Positions 45,146 to 53,863 are shown, counted from the stretch's first letter. The stretch is DNA of 64,000 nucleotides from Geodermatophilus obscurus (GCF_900143215.1 NZ_FRDM01000007.1:62001-126000), one strand, 5' to 3'. The notes: generated by a model not told the origin, from the sequence alone. Translations and numbers: made by a program.

Positions 45146-47404
45146 ATGTCCTCGCCAGCCCCCGCGACGCTCGCCTCCTGGCTGCGCACCCGCAGTGACG
45201 AGCAGCTCGCTGCGCTGCTGGCCGCCCGCCCCGACGTCGCCCGCCCCGCGCCCTCCGACGTCGTCGCCCTCGCCAGCCGGCTGGCCGTGCCGGTGTCGGT
45301 CGACCGCGCCCTCGACGAGCTGGACGCGGCCACGCTGCAGGTGCTCGACGTCGTGCTGCTCGCCGACACCGACGGGGTGGACGCCGCCGACCTGCCCGCC
45401 GCGCTGCCGGCGGTGCCCGACGACGTGCTCGAGGCCGCCGTCGACCGGCTCACCACGCGGGCGCTGCTGTGGGGGGACGACGTGCTGCACGCCCCCGAGC
45501 CGGTGCGCCGCGCCGTCCGGTACCCCGCGGGCCTGGGGCGCCGCGCGGTGGAGCTGCGGCTGGCCTTCCCGGCGGACCTGCCGGAGGCGCTGGGCGAGCT
45601 GCCGGCCGAGGAGCGCGACGTGCTGGAGCGGCTGGCCGGCGACCGCCCGGTGGGTCACCTGCCGGACACCGACGGGCCCGGTTCCTCCCCCGCCCGCCGG
45701 CTGCTGCAGCGCGGACTGCTGGCCCGCATCGACGCGCTCACCGTGGAGCTGCCCCGCGAGATCGGGGTGCAGCTGCGCGGCAGCCTGCCCTACGGCCCGC
45801 CCCGGCTGCGGCCGGAGCCGGTGGCCGTCGAGCGCGACCCGGCCGTCGTCGACCGGCAGGCCGCGGGTGCGGCGATGGAGGTGATCGGGCGGGTCGGCGA
45901 GCTGCTGGCCCTGCTCGAGGAGGAGCCGGCGGGGCTGCTGCGCAGCGGGGGCGTCGGCGTCCGCGACCAGAAACGGCTGGCCCGCGCGCTGAAGGTCGCC
46001 GAGCCCGACGCGGCCTGGCTGCTGGAGCTGGCGTACGCCGCCGGCCTGCTCGACGTCGGCGGCCCGCACCGCGACGAGTGGCTGCCCACGCGGGCCTTCG
46101 ACCTGTGGCGCGAGCAGGAGCTGCCCGACCGCTGGGCCACCCTCGCGGCGGGCTGGCTGGCCGCCGTCCGGCTGCCCTCGCTGGCCGGGCAGCGCGACGT
46201 CGCCGGCAAGGCGGTCAACGCCCTGTCCCCCGACCTGGTGCGGCACACCGCACCGGCGATCCGCCGCTCGGCCCTGACCGCGCTGGCCGAGTACCCGCCC
46301 GGCTGCGGCGTGCTCCCCGACGACCTGGTCGCGCTGCTGCGCTGGCGCACCCCGCGGCGCGCGGACCGGCTGGCCCCGGTGCCCGACCTGCTCGCGGAGG
46401 CCGCCCGGCTGGGGGCCGTCGTCGGCGGGGTGCTGTCGGCCGGCGGGCGCGGGCTGCTGGCCGCCGGTGAGGACGGCGCGGCCGATGGCATGCGCGGGCT
46501 GCTGCCCGACCCCGTCGACCACGTGCTGGCCCAGCCCGACCTGTCGCTGGTGGCGCCCGGCCCGCTGGTCGCCGAGCTCGCCGACACCCTCGCCGTCGTC
46601 GCCGACGTCGAGTCCTCGGGCGGGGCGACGGTCTTCCGGGTGTCGGAGTCCAGCGTGCGCCGCGCCCTGGACGCCGGCTGGTCGGCCACCGACCTGCACA
46701 ACTTCTTCGCGCGCGCCTCCCGGACGCCGGTGCCGCAGGCGCTGGACTACCTGGTCGAGGACGTGGCCCGCCAGCACGGCCGGCTGCGGGTCGGCGCCAT
46801 CGAGAGCTACGTGCGCTCCGACGACCACGGGCTGCTCTCCCAGGTGCTCAACGACCGGCGGACGGCGAGCGCCGAGCTGCGCCGCCTGGCACCCGGCGTC
46901 CTGGTCAGCGGGCTGGGCGCCGACGAGGTGCTCACCGTGCTGCGCGAGGCCGGCTACGCCCCGGCCGGCGAGTCCCCCGGCGGCGCCGTCCTCACCCGCC
47001 CGCCGGCCCGGCCGCGCGCCGCGGGCCGCCGTCCCGGGGGGGCCGCCCCGCAGGCGCCGCGGCCGCTCACCGGCGACGAGCTGGCGGCCACGGTGCGGGA
47101 GATCCGCGCCGGGGACGCCGCCCTGGCCGCCCGCCGCGGTGAGGCGGTGCGCCAGGTCCCCGGCGTGACGACTGCCGGCACGCTGGAGCTGCTGTCCCGC
47201 GCGGTCCGCGAGGGCGTGCCGGTGTGGCTGGGCTACGTGGACGCCCAGGGCAGCGGCAGCCAGCGCGTCGTCCGGCCGGTCTCGCTGGCCGGCGGCTTCC
47301 TGCAGGGGTACGACGAGCGCCGCGGGGAGAGCCGCACCTTCGCCGTCCACCGGATCACCTCGGTGGCCCTGGTGGAGGACGACGACCTGGCGCCGTCGTC
47401 CTGA
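45146..47404 (+). CDS. XPB-associated protein (helicase C-terminal domain 3 / WYL-like)
   Basis: 752-residue protein usually encoded beside actinobacterial XPB helicase. It is mostly helical; the middle (VLAQPDLSLVAPGPLVAELA, VFRVSESSVRRALDAGWSAT) matches the Helicase_C_3 family. The last 65 residues (LLSRAVREGVPVWLGYVDAQ ... RTFAVHRITSVALVEDD) look like a WYL-type ligand or nucleic-acid sensing fold. ATG 45146. Probably a partner or regulator of the helicase; proof is lacking. Confidence 0.85.
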   Translation: MSSPAPATLASWLRTRSDEQLAALLAARPDVARPAPSDVVALASRLAVPVSVDRALDELDAATLQVLDVVLLADTDGVDAADLPAALPAVPDDVLEAAVDRLTTRALLWGDDVLHAPEPVRRAVRYPAGLGRRAVELRLAFPADLPEALGELPAEERDVLERLAGDRPVGHLPDTDGPGSSPARRLLQRGLLARIDALTVELPREIGVQLRGSLPYGPPRLRPEPVAVERDPAVVDRQAAGAAMEVIGRVGELLALLEEEPAGLLRSGGVGVRDQKRLARALKVAEPDAAWLLELAYAAGLLDVGGPHRDEWLPTRAFDLWREQELPDRWATLAAGWLAAVRLPSLAGQRDVAGKAVNALSPDLVRHTAPAIRRSALTALAEYPPGCGVLPDDLVALLRWRTPRRADRLAPVPDLLAEAARLGAVVGGVLSAGGRGLLAAGEDGAADGMRGLLPDPVDHVLAQPDLSLVAPGPLVAELADTLAVVADVESSGGATVFRVSESSVRRALDAGWSATDLHNFFARASRTPVPQALDYLVEDVARQHGRLRVGAIESYVRSDDHGLLSQVLNDRRTASAELRRLAPGVLVSGLGADEVLTVLREAGYAPAGESPGGAVLTRPPARPRAAGRRPGGAAPQAPRPLTGDELAATVREIRAGDAALAARRGEAVRQVPGVTTAGTLELLSRAVREGVPVWLGYVDAQGSGSQRVVRPVSLAGGFLQGYDERRGESRTFAVHRITSVALVEDDDLAPSS

Positions 47405-47514
47405 AGAAGGACCCCCTGCCCCCCGCCACTCGTAGAAGGACCCCGTCCTCCTCACCGCTCGCAGGCTCGCGGCGAGCCTCTGGACGGGGCCGGCGGGACC
47501 CTGCAGGGGGCCGG
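47405..47514 (+). repeat. Nested GAAGGACC-family composite (element 10)
   Basis: Starts directly after the stop of the XPB-partner gene. A left end GAAGGACCCCCTGCCCCCCG with CCACTCG (to 47432), then a complete B copy at 47435-47492, then A right end GCGGGACCCTGCAGGGGGCC. Against the intact A copy at 23390, the inserted B replaces the A loop CAGGCTCGCG. The B copy differs at one of 57 bases from the inverted B copy at 31692-31748. Confidence 0.8.
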
Positions 47515-47548
47515 GGACAAGGGAAGGGGCCGCCCCTGCCTCGCCGCT

Positions 47549-47584
47549 CCACGGGAAGGACCTGTCGGTCCCCGTGGTTACCGT
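47549..47584 (+). promoter_or_regulatory. Hairpin and possible -10 box upstream of the XPB gene
   Basis: CCACGG (47549-47554) pairs with CCGTGG (47572-47577), and GGACC (47558-47562) with GGTCC (47567-47571). TACCGT at 47579-47584 fits a -10 box, 51 bases before the GTG start. A terminator of the preceding gene followed by the helicase promoter is the simplest reading. Confidence 0.35.
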
Positions 47585-47635
47585 GTCGGAGGCCCGCTGC
47601 GGCCACCGTCCCCCACCTCTTCCGAAAGGTCCCGC

Positions 47636-49321
47636 GTGTCTGACGGCCCCCTGATCGTCCAGTCGGACAAGACGCTGCTGCTCGAGGTCGACCACCCCGC
47701 CGCCCGCGACTGCCGCGCGGCGATCGCGCCGTTCGCGGAGCTGGAGCGCTCCCCCGAGCACGTGCACACCTACCGGGTGACGCCGTTGGCGCTGTGGAAC
47801 GCGCGGGCCGCCGGGCACGACGCCGAGCAGGTCGTCGACGCGCTGGTCCGCTACTCGCGCTATCCGGTGCCGCACGCGCTGCTGGTCGACATCGCCGACA
47901 CGATGGACCGCTTCGGCCGGCTGACGCTGGCCAACGACCCGGTGCACGGGCTGGTGCTCACCACCTCCGACCGCGCGGTGCTCGAGGAGGTCGTCCGCAG
48001 CAAGCGGGTGGCGCCGATGCTGGGCGCGCGGATCGACCAGGACACGATCGTCGTGCACCCGTCCGAACGCGGGCGGCTCAAGCAGGCGCTGCTCAAGGTC
48101 GGCTGGCCCGCCGAGGACCTGGCCGGCTACGTCGACGGCCAGGCCCACCCGATCGAGCTGGCCCAGGACGACTGGCACCTGCGCGACTACCAGCAGGAGG
48201 CCGTCGACGGCTTCTGGGCCGGCGGCTCGGGCGTCGTCGTCCTGCCCTGCGGGGCGGGCAAGACGCTGGTCGGCGCGGCGGCGATGGCCGAGGCGAAGGC
48301 GACCACGCTGATCCTGGTCACGAACACCGTCGCCGGGCGGCAGTGGAAGCGCGAGCTGATCGCGCGCACCTCGCTGACCGAGGAGGAGATCGGCGAGTAC
48401 TCGGGCGAGCGCAAGGAGATCCGCCCGGTCACCATCGCGACCTACCAGGTGATCACCACCCGCCGGAAGGGCGAGTACCGGCACCTGGACCTCTTCGACG
48501 CGCAGGACTGGGGGCTGATCGTCTACGACGAGGTCCACCTGCTCCCGGCGCCGATCTTCCGACTGACCGCCGACCTGCAGTCGCGGCGCCGGCTCGGGCT
48601 CACGGCCACGCTGGTCCGCGAGGACGGCCGCGAGGACGACGTGTTCTCGCTCATCGGGCCCAAGCGCTACGACGCCCCGTGGCGCGACATCGAGGCGCAG
48701 GGCTACATCGCCCCGGCCGAGTGCATCGAGGTCCGGGTCGCCCTGGACGACGAGGAGCGGATGACCTACGCGGTCGCCGAGCCCGAGGAGCGGTACCGGA
48801 TCGCGGCCACCGCGACCTCGAAGCTGCCGGTGATCCGCCGGGTGCTCGACCGGCACCCCGACGAGCAGAAGCTGGTGATCGGCGCCTACCTCGACCAGCT
48901 CGACGAGCTCGGCCGCGCCCTCGACGCCCCGGTCATCCAGGGGTCGACGACCAACCGGGAGCGGGAGAAGCTCTTCGACGCCTTCCGCGCCGGGGAGGTC
49001 AGGACGCTGGTGGTGTCCAAGGTCGCCAACTTCTCCATCGACCTGCCCGAGGCCGCGGTCGCCGTCCAGGTGTCGGGGACCTTCGGCTCGCGGCAGGAGG
49101 AGGCCCAGCGACTGGGCCGGGTGCTGCGTCCCAAGGCCGACGGCCGGCAGGCGCACTTCTACACCGTGGTCAGCCGCGACACCCTCGACGCCGAGTACGC
49201 CGCCCACCGGCAGCGCTTCCTGGCCGAGCAGGGCTACGCGTACACGATCGTGGACGCCGCCGACCTGGCCGGCCCCGGTGAGGTCGGCGGTCCCGGCTGG
49301 GTGGACGAGCCGGCGGACTGA
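47636..49321 (+). CDS. xpb: XPB/Rad25-family DNA helicase
   Basis: 561-residue superfamily 2 helicase, 3'-5' DNA unwinding, involved in repair. Walker A LPCGAGKTLVG, motif II YDEVHLLPAP (DEVH), motif III GLTATLVREDGRED, which also contains the XPB-specific RED motif, and motif VI QRLGRVLRPKADG. The N-terminal 170 residues form the damage-recognition-like region. GTG 47636. The pairing with the upstream gene matches what I recall of mycobacterial Rv0862c-Rv0861c. Confidence 0.94.
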   Translation: MSDGPLIVQSDKTLLLEVDHPAARDCRAAIAPFAELERSPEHVHTYRVTPLALWNARAAGHDAEQVVDALVRYSRYPVPHALLVDIADTMDRFGRLTLANDPVHGLVLTTSDRAVLEEVVRSKRVAPMLGARIDQDTIVVHPSERGRLKQALLKVGWPAEDLAGYVDGQAHPIELAQDDWHLRDYQQEAVDGFWAGGSGVVVLPCGAGKTLVGAAAMAEAKATTLILVTNTVAGRQWKRELIARTSLTEEEIGEYSGERKEIRPVTIATYQVITTRRKGEYRHLDLFDAQDWGLIVYDEVHLLPAPIFRLTADLQSRRRLGLTATLVREDGREDDVFSLIGPKRYDAPWRDIEAQGYIAPAECIEVRVALDDEERMTYAVAEPEERYRIAATATSKLPVIRRVLDRHPDEQKLVIGAYLDQLDELGRALDAPVIQGSTTNREREKLFDAFRAGEVRTLVVSKVANFSIDLPEAAVAVQVSGTFGSRQEEAQRLGRVLRPKADGRQAHFYTVVSRDTLDAEYAAHRQRFLAEQGYAYTIVDAADLAGPGEVGGPGWVDEPAD

Positions 49322-49380
49322 AGGAGCACCCCGTCCTCTCCCTGCGTGAGCTCGGGGCGGGACCCCGGACGGGCCGGCCG
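49322..49380 (+). repeat. GAAGGACC-family 3'-end element 11 (diverged)
   Basis: Directly after the XPB stop: AAGGAGCACCCCGTCCTCTC, then GTGAGCTCGGGGCGGGACC and CCGGACGGGCCGG. Arms CCCCGTCC and GGACGGG still pair. Weakest member of the set. Confidence 0.5.
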
Positions 49381-49387
49381 ACCGGGG

Positions 49388-49726
49388 TCAGGACGGTGCC
49401 CCGCCCTCCGCGATCTCGCGGAGGGCCTGCAGGTGCCGGGTGTACACCGCCCGTCCTCGCGTGCTGAGCCGCAGCCAGGTGCGCGGGCGCTTGCCGACGT
49501 AGCCCTTGCGCACCTGCACGTAGCCGGCCTGCTCCAGCGTGCTGACCTGCTTGCTCAGGGCCGAGTCGGTCACCCCGACGGCGTCGCGAACCCAGCTGAA
49601 CTCGGCCTCCGTCGTAGCGGCCAGCGCCGCCACCACGGAGAACCGCACCGGCGCGTGGATGACGTCGTCCAGCCGGTGCCGGGGATGGGCGGCGCCGGCC
49701 GGGACGCCGGAGGGAGCGCTGGTCAC
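49388..49726 (-). CDS. Winged-helix transcriptional regulator (MarR/ArsR-like)
   Basis: 112-residue DNA-binding protein. It starts LDDVIHAPVRFSVVAALAAT, has a recognition helix in VTDSALSKQVSTLEQAGYVQ and wing KGYVGKRPRTWLRLSTRGRAVY, typical of the small one-domain winged-helix regulators related to MarR. GTG 49726 overlaps the stop of the membrane-protein gene. It probably controls its own operon through the palindrome at 50200-50215. Confidence 0.87.
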   Translation of the reverse strand: MTSAPSGVPAGAAHPRHRLDDVIHAPVRFSVVAALAATTEAEFSWVRDAVGVTDSALSKQVSTLEQAGYVQVRKGYVGKRPRTWLRLSTRGRAVYTRHLQALREIAEGGAPS

Positions 49727-50151
49727 GCCCGCGCCTCCGCGCGGGCGCCGAGGACGAGCGGCACGGCGCTGAGCAGCGACGCCGGGAACCAGAACAGCGG
49801 CTGACCGCGGAAGAACAGCAGCCCGAGGACGAGGACCACGGCGAACACCGCTGCCCACGACAGCAGCGCACGCACCCAGCGGCGGGAGAAGCCGGACGGG
49901 GTGAGCCGGAGCCCGGACAGGAAGCCCACGGTGAGCCCGGCGGTGCACAGCAGGTAGGCGGCGGTCAGCCAGAGGACCGCGCCGTCGTCCGTCAGCAGGC
50001 CCAGCGCCGTGAGGTACACGACGTTGAGCGCGGCGAAGGCGAGCAGCCAGCCCACGTAGCGGAACGAGGCCGCGCGGACCGCGGCCTGCATCCGTGCATG
50101 CGTGGCGAGGTGGTCAGCGGCGAGCAGCGCGCCGGGCTCCGGCTCGGACAT
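49723..50151 (-). CDS. Four-helix membrane protein
   Basis: 142-residue protein with four membrane helices (about 31-52, 60-80, 92-111, 117-135) and a hydrophilic N-terminal 28 residues. No family is recognised. A perfect GGAGGTCCC leader precedes ATG 50151. First gene of an operon with the winged-helix regulator, an arrangement seen often in Streptomyces and relatives with membrane proteins of unknown role. Confidence 0.8.
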   Translation of the reverse strand: MSEPEPGALLAADHLATHARMQAAVRAASFRYVGWLLAFAALNVVYLTALGLLTDDGAVLWLTAAYLLCTAGLTVGFLSGLRLTPSGFSRRWVRALLSWAAVFAVVLVLGLLFFRGQPLFWFPASLLSAVPLVLGARAEARA

Positions 50152-50199
50152 GGGACCTCCTGGATCGGTGGGCGCCACCATGGCAGGTACTTTCCACAC

Positions 50200-50215
50200 G
50201 TGCAAGTAATTGCAC
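50200..50215. promoter_or_regulatory. Palindromic operator candidate GTGCAA-4-TTGCAC
   Basis: GTGCAAGTAATTGCAC, a perfect 6-bp inverted repeat with a 4-base centre, in an AT-rich patch that stands out strongly. It is 49 bases upstream of the membrane-protein start and of the encoded regulator's operon. It is a plausible binding site for that regulator. Confidence 0.5.
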
Positions 50216-50252
50216 CAGGAGCAGCGCCTGCTGGGCGCGGCCGGTACGCCGG

Positions 50253-52514
50253 TCAACCCTGGGCGGCGGACCACGCGGCGATCTGCGCTCGGGAGCGGAA
50301 ACCCAGTCGGGTGAGGATCTGCTCGACGTGCGACTCCGCCGTCCGCGGTGAGATGACCAGCCGGGCAGCGATCTCCCGGTCGGTCAGCCCCTGGGCCACC
50401 AGGTCGGCCACCTCCCGTTGGCGGCGGGTCAGCGGGCCGGACGGCGGGGGCGCCGGCGTCGCCGCCGCGCGTTCCTCCCCCAGGGCCAGGGCGACCGCCG
50501 GGGCCCGCTCCAGGGCGCTGCCCTCCGCGTACCGGGCAGCCCACCGCTGTTCGCCGAGCGCGCGCCGGGCTCCCGCCGTCCAGTGCGCACCCATGGCGGT
50601 CAGGGGAGCCGGCTGCCGCGCCGGCACCGACCGCCAGACCGCCTCGGCCGCGCCGGCCAGCCGGGCGGCCGTCTCGGGATCCCCACGGGCGGCCGCGGTC
50701 CAGCCGAGCGCGGTCACGCAGAGCGCGACGCCGCTGCGGTCGTCGACCTCGCGCATGAGCCGCAGCGCCTGCTCCTCGAGCCGGGTGGCTTCCCCGGGGT
50801 CGCCGCCGGCCAACCGCACCAGGCCCTGGCCCCAGAGGGCGTGGGAACGGGTCCACGGGTCGGCGGCGCTGTCCAGGCTCGTGCCGAAGGCCGCGTCGGC
50901 GGACCCGAGGTCGCCGGCGAGCAGGGCCACCACCCCGACGTCGGCCCAGCAGAACGCGCCGGCCCGCGCCCCGACCGCCTCGTGCCCAGCGGCCGCCGCG
51001 CGCAGCAGCCGGTCGGCGGCCGGCAGGTCCCCCCGGAACAGCGCCGCCTGACCGAGGTACTGGGTGGCCAGCGCGTCCTCCGCCGGCAGGTCCAGCGCCC
51101 GCGCGTCCCGCACCGCCTCCTCGAGCAGCGGGACGGCGGTCTCCGGATCGGTCGCGACGAGCGCGAGGTAGCCGGCGACGAGGAGCCCCCGCGCCCGCTC
51201 GGGACCGGGCGCCGGCACCGCTCCCAGCAGCAGGTCCAGCCGGCGCCGCCCCTCGCCGAGGTGGCCGCGGGCCGCCCAGTACAGCCACGCGTCGGCGGCG
51301 ACCGAGAGGCCGGCCGCCTCCTCCCCGGGCGTGCGCAGGCAGTGCTCCAGTGCTCCGCCCAGCTCGGCGTGGACCGCCGCGAGCCGGTCGAAGGCGGCGA
51401 CCTGCCCGGGTCCGAGGAAGTCCGCCGCCGCGTCGGCCACGAGCCGGGTGACCCACTCCCGGTGCCGCCGGCGGACCGCCGCTTCCTGCCCGCAGGCGGC
51501 GAGCAGCTCGCGGCCGAACGCCCGGACGGTCTCCAGCATCCCGAACCGGCTCCCGGCGCCGTTCCGGACGACGGTCAGCAATGAGGCGTCGACCAGGCCG
51601 CCGATCGCGTCGAGCAGGTCGTCGGCCGGCAGCCCGTCGTCCGCGCACACCGCCGCGGCAGCCGCCAGGTCGACGTCCCCGGCGAAGACCGCGGCGCGCG
51701 CCCACAGCAGCCGCTCGCGCTCCCCGAGCAGGTCGGCGCTCCACTCCACCGTCGCCCGCAGCGTGCGGTGGCGGTCCGGCCCCGCGGGCCCGGGACGGCG
51801 CAGCAGCCCGAACCGGTCGTCCAGCCGGTCCAGCAGCTCGGCCGGGGTGAGCGTGCGCAGCCGGACGGCGGCCAGCTCGATGGCCAGCGGGATGCCGTCC
51901 AGCCTCCGGCACAGCTCGGCGAGGGTGTCGTCGTCCTCCGGCGTCAGCACGAGGCCGGGAGCGGCCGCCCGGGCCCGCTGGACCAGCAGCTCCACCGCCT
52001 CCGACCCCGCACCGACCGGCAGCGGCGGTACCGCGCACAGCACCTCCCCCGGCAGGTCCAGCGGCGTCCGGCTGGTGACGAGGACCGAGAGGCCGGGGCA
52101 GGCGGAGGTCAGCGCGTCGAGCAGCACGGCGCAGGCGTCCCGCAGGTGCTCGCAGTTGTCCAGCACGAGCAGCACCCGCCGCTCGCCGAGGACGTCGGCC
52201 AGCGACGCCGGCAGCCAGCGGCCCGTGCTGTCCCGGACGTCGAAGGCGGCGGCGACCTGCGCGGCAGCCAGCGCGGGATCGCGAACGGCGGTCAGGTCGG
52301 CCAGCGCGACCCCGTCGGGGAAGGACCGGCGCAGCTCGTCGGCCACCCGCAGCGCCAGCCGGGTCTTCCCCACCCCGCCCGGCCCGACCAGCGTCACCAG
52401 CCGGGACCCCGCCAGCAGGCCGCGCAGCCGGGCCAGCTCGGCCCGCCGGCCGACGAACGAACTGCGCTCGGCCGGCAGCCGGAGCCCCGCCGCGGGAGCC
52501 GCCCGCCCGCCCAT
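50253..52514 (-). CDS. LuxR-family regulator with NB-ARC-type ATPase
   Basis: 753-residue signalling regulator. Order: P-loop ATPase (Walker A LVGPGGVGKTRLAL at about 42-55, RRVLLVLDNCEHL Walker B, SVLVTSRTPLDLPGE sensor), then TPR-like helical repeats at about 350-640, then a C-terminal LuxR helix-turn-helix LTRRQREVADLVAQGLTDRE and SPRTAESHVEQILTRLGF. ATG 52514. The signal is unknown. It is divergent from the CPBP operon, with an inverted repeat between. Confidence 0.9.
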   Translation of the reverse strand: MGGRAAPAAGLRLPAERSSFVGRRAELARLRGLLAGSRLVTLVGPGGVGKTRLALRVADELRRSFPDGVALADLTAVRDPALAAAQVAAAFDVRDSTGRWLPASLADVLGERRVLLVLDNCEHLRDACAVLLDALTSACPGLSVLVTSRTPLDLPGEVLCAVPPLPVGAGSEAVELLVQRARAAAPGLVLTPEDDDTLAELCRRLDGIPLAIELAAVRLRTLTPAELLDRLDDRFGLLRRPGPAGPDRHRTLRATVEWSADLLGERERLLWARAAVFAGDVDLAAAAAVCADDGLPADDLLDAIGGLVDASLLTVVRNGAGSRFGMLETVRAFGRELLAACGQEAAVRRRHREWVTRLVADAAADFLGPGQVAAFDRLAAVHAELGGALEHCLRTPGEEAAGLSVAADAWLYWAARGHLGEGRRRLDLLLGAVPAPGPERARGLLVAGYLALVATDPETAVPLLEEAVRDARALDLPAEDALATQYLGQAALFRGDLPAADRLLRAAAAGHEAVGARAGAFCWADVGVVALLAGDLGSADAAFGTSLDSAADPWTRSHALWGQGLVRLAGGDPGEATRLEEQALRLMREVDDRSGVALCVTALGWTAAARGDPETAARLAGAAEAVWRSVPARQPAPLTAMGAHWTAGARRALGEQRWAARYAEGSALERAPAVALALGEERAAATPAPPPSGPLTRRQREVADLVAQGLTDREIAARLVISPRTAESHVEQILTRLGFRSRAQIAAWSAAQG

Positions 52515-52533
52515 GGCCGGGGACCGTAGCGGC

Positions 52534-52563
52534 CGGTACGGGTCCGGGGGAGGACCCGTACCG
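52534..52563. promoter_or_regulatory. 12-bp-arm inverted repeat in divergent promoter
   Basis: CGGTACGGGTCC (52534-52545), spacer GGGGGA, GGACCCGTACCG (52552-52563). It lies 20 bases upstream of the LuxR-type regulator start and 54 bases before the gene at 52617. It is a likely operator shared by both promoters, or a strong hairpin in the regulator's leader RNA. Confidence 0.55.
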
Positions 52564-52616
52564 CCGTCCGGAGATCTCCCGATGCCCCTCCCGCCGGCCG
52601 GCGGGAACGTGGCCGC

Positions 52617-52931
52617 ATGGGCGAGCGGCGGTCCCGGGAGGAGCTCTTCCTGGTCCAGTTCCGCAGCTGTCCGCCGTCCGTGGGGGACGTGGTGGAGATG
52701 CACCGCGCCCTCCACCGGGCGGTGACCCGGCTCGGCTCGGCGGGGACGGCGATCCGCTGGTGCGCCGCCTGGCTGCTCCCCGACGACTGCCGGTGCCTGT
52801 GCCTGGTCCAGGCGGCACGGGAGGCCGACGTCGTCCGCGCCCGCGACCTGGCCGCCCTGTCCACCGCGTCGGTCTTCCCGGCCCGCGCGCTCGGCGGGGG
52901 GCCTCCCCTCCGAACCGGAAGCAGGTCCTGA
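52617..52931 (+). CDS. DUF4242-like small protein
   Basis: 104-residue protein with a ferredoxin-like pattern: LFLVQFRSCPPSVGDVVEMH, AIRWCAAWLLPDDCRCLCLV and EADVVRARDLAALSTASVFP. This resembles DUF4242 proteins, some of which bind nickel; here there are four Cys. Function unknown. ATG 52617. The CPBP protease gene follows after one base, so they form an operon facing away from the LuxR-type regulator. Confidence 0.7.
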   Translation: MGERRSREELFLVQFRSCPPSVGDVVEMHRALHRAVTRLGSAGTAIRWCAAWLLPDDCRCLCLVQAAREADVVRARDLAALSTASVFPARALGGGPPLRTGSRS

Positions 52932-52932
52932 C

Positions 52933-53781
52933 GTGTCCACCACCGACGCCCGCCGTCCCGTCCCCGCCCCGCCCGGTGGCCTGCGCAGCCGGGTCGCGCG
53001 CCGCCCGCTGACCGCCTTCCTCGTGCTGGTGGCCGTGGTGGGCTGGCCGCTGATGTCCGTTCCGGCGCTCACCGCGCACGGGGTCCTCCCCGGCGGCCCG
53101 CTGCCCCAGGAGCCGTTCGCCCTGGGGACGACGCTCCTCGTGATGCTGCCCGCCGCGCTCTGGGTCACCGCGGTCGTCGACGGGCCCGGCGCCGTCCGGG
53201 CACTGCTCCGGCGCTCGGTGCAGTGGCGCTTCGGTGCCGGCTGGTGGGCCGCGGTGCTGCTGGCCCTGCCGGTGCTCACCCTCGCGGTCGGGGTGGCCGC
53301 GGGACAGGGCCTGCGGACCGGCGACCTGCTCGCCACGCTCGGCTCGGGCGCCTTCTCCGTGCTGACCGCGGTGCTGCTCGTGCACCTGTGGGAGGAGACG
53401 GTCTGGGCCGGGTTCTTCCAGGGCCGGCTGGAGCAGCGGCACGGCTTCCTCGCGGCCGCCGCGCTCACCGCCGTCCCGTTCGCGGCGGTCCACCTGCCGC
53501 TGTCCTTCATCGGCGACCTGACGGTCGACCGGCTCGCGCTCGCGGTCGGCGGGCTGGTCGTGCTCGGCGTCCTGATGCGGCTCCTGGTGGGCGCCACCGT
53601 GCGCGGCGCCGCCGGCAGCCTGCTGGCCGCCGGGATCGTGCACGCGACGTTCAACGCCGCCAACAACGAGGGCAACCTGGTCGACGACCTGCTGGGCGGT
53701 GGTCAGCCCTCGCTGTACGCGATCGTCGCCGCGGCGCTGTTCACCGCCGGCGCACTCCTCGCGCTGCGCGACCGGCGCTGA
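52933..53781 (+). CDS. CPBP family intramembrane protease
   Basis: 282-residue membrane protein with about eight helices, of the Rce1/CPBP glutamic intramembrane protease family. Motif 1 is EETVWAGFFQGRL: the Glu pair is there but the usual Arg (EExxxR) is Ala. Motif 2 FAAVHLPL and motif 3 HATFNAANN are intact. It may process a peptide or a membrane protein, or be non-catalytic. GTG 52933. Confidence 0.85.
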   Translation: MSTTDARRPVPAPPGGLRSRVARRPLTAFLVLVAVVGWPLMSVPALTAHGVLPGGPLPQEPFALGTTLLVMLPAALWVTAVVDGPGAVRALLRRSVQWRFGAGWWAAVLLALPVLTLAVGVAAGQGLRTGDLLATLGSGAFSVLTAVLLVHLWEETVWAGFFQGRLEQRHGFLAAAALTAVPFAAVHLPLSFIGDLTVDRLALAVGGLVVLGVLMRLLVGATVRGAAGSLLAAGIVHATFNAANNEGNLVDDLLGGGQPSLYAIVAAALFTAGALLALRDRR

Positions 53782-53840
53782 CGGTCGGCTGCAGGCAGGA
53801 CGCGGGCACGGTCACGCCCGGGGCGCGCGACCGAGAACCT

Positions 53841-53859
53841 GTAGCACGTACGGTGCCAC
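53841..53859. promoter_or_regulatory. VapBC promoter with inverted repeat over the -10 box
   Basis: GTAGCAC, five bases, GTGCCAC (one mismatch) overlaps TACGGT (53849-53854), a good -10 box. The start GTG 53864 is ten bases beyond, so the transcript may be leaderless or nearly so. An operator here fits self-repression by a VapB-VapC complex. Confidence 0.45.
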
Positions 53860-53863
53860 CTTG

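Noticed and set aside
44234-49207. A 1657-residue open frame on the minus strand
   Set aside because: It is antisense to XPB and its partner, which have full family motifs. Its own translation is low-complexity Gly/Arg/Gln. Only the last 71 codons, from ATG 44449, look real.
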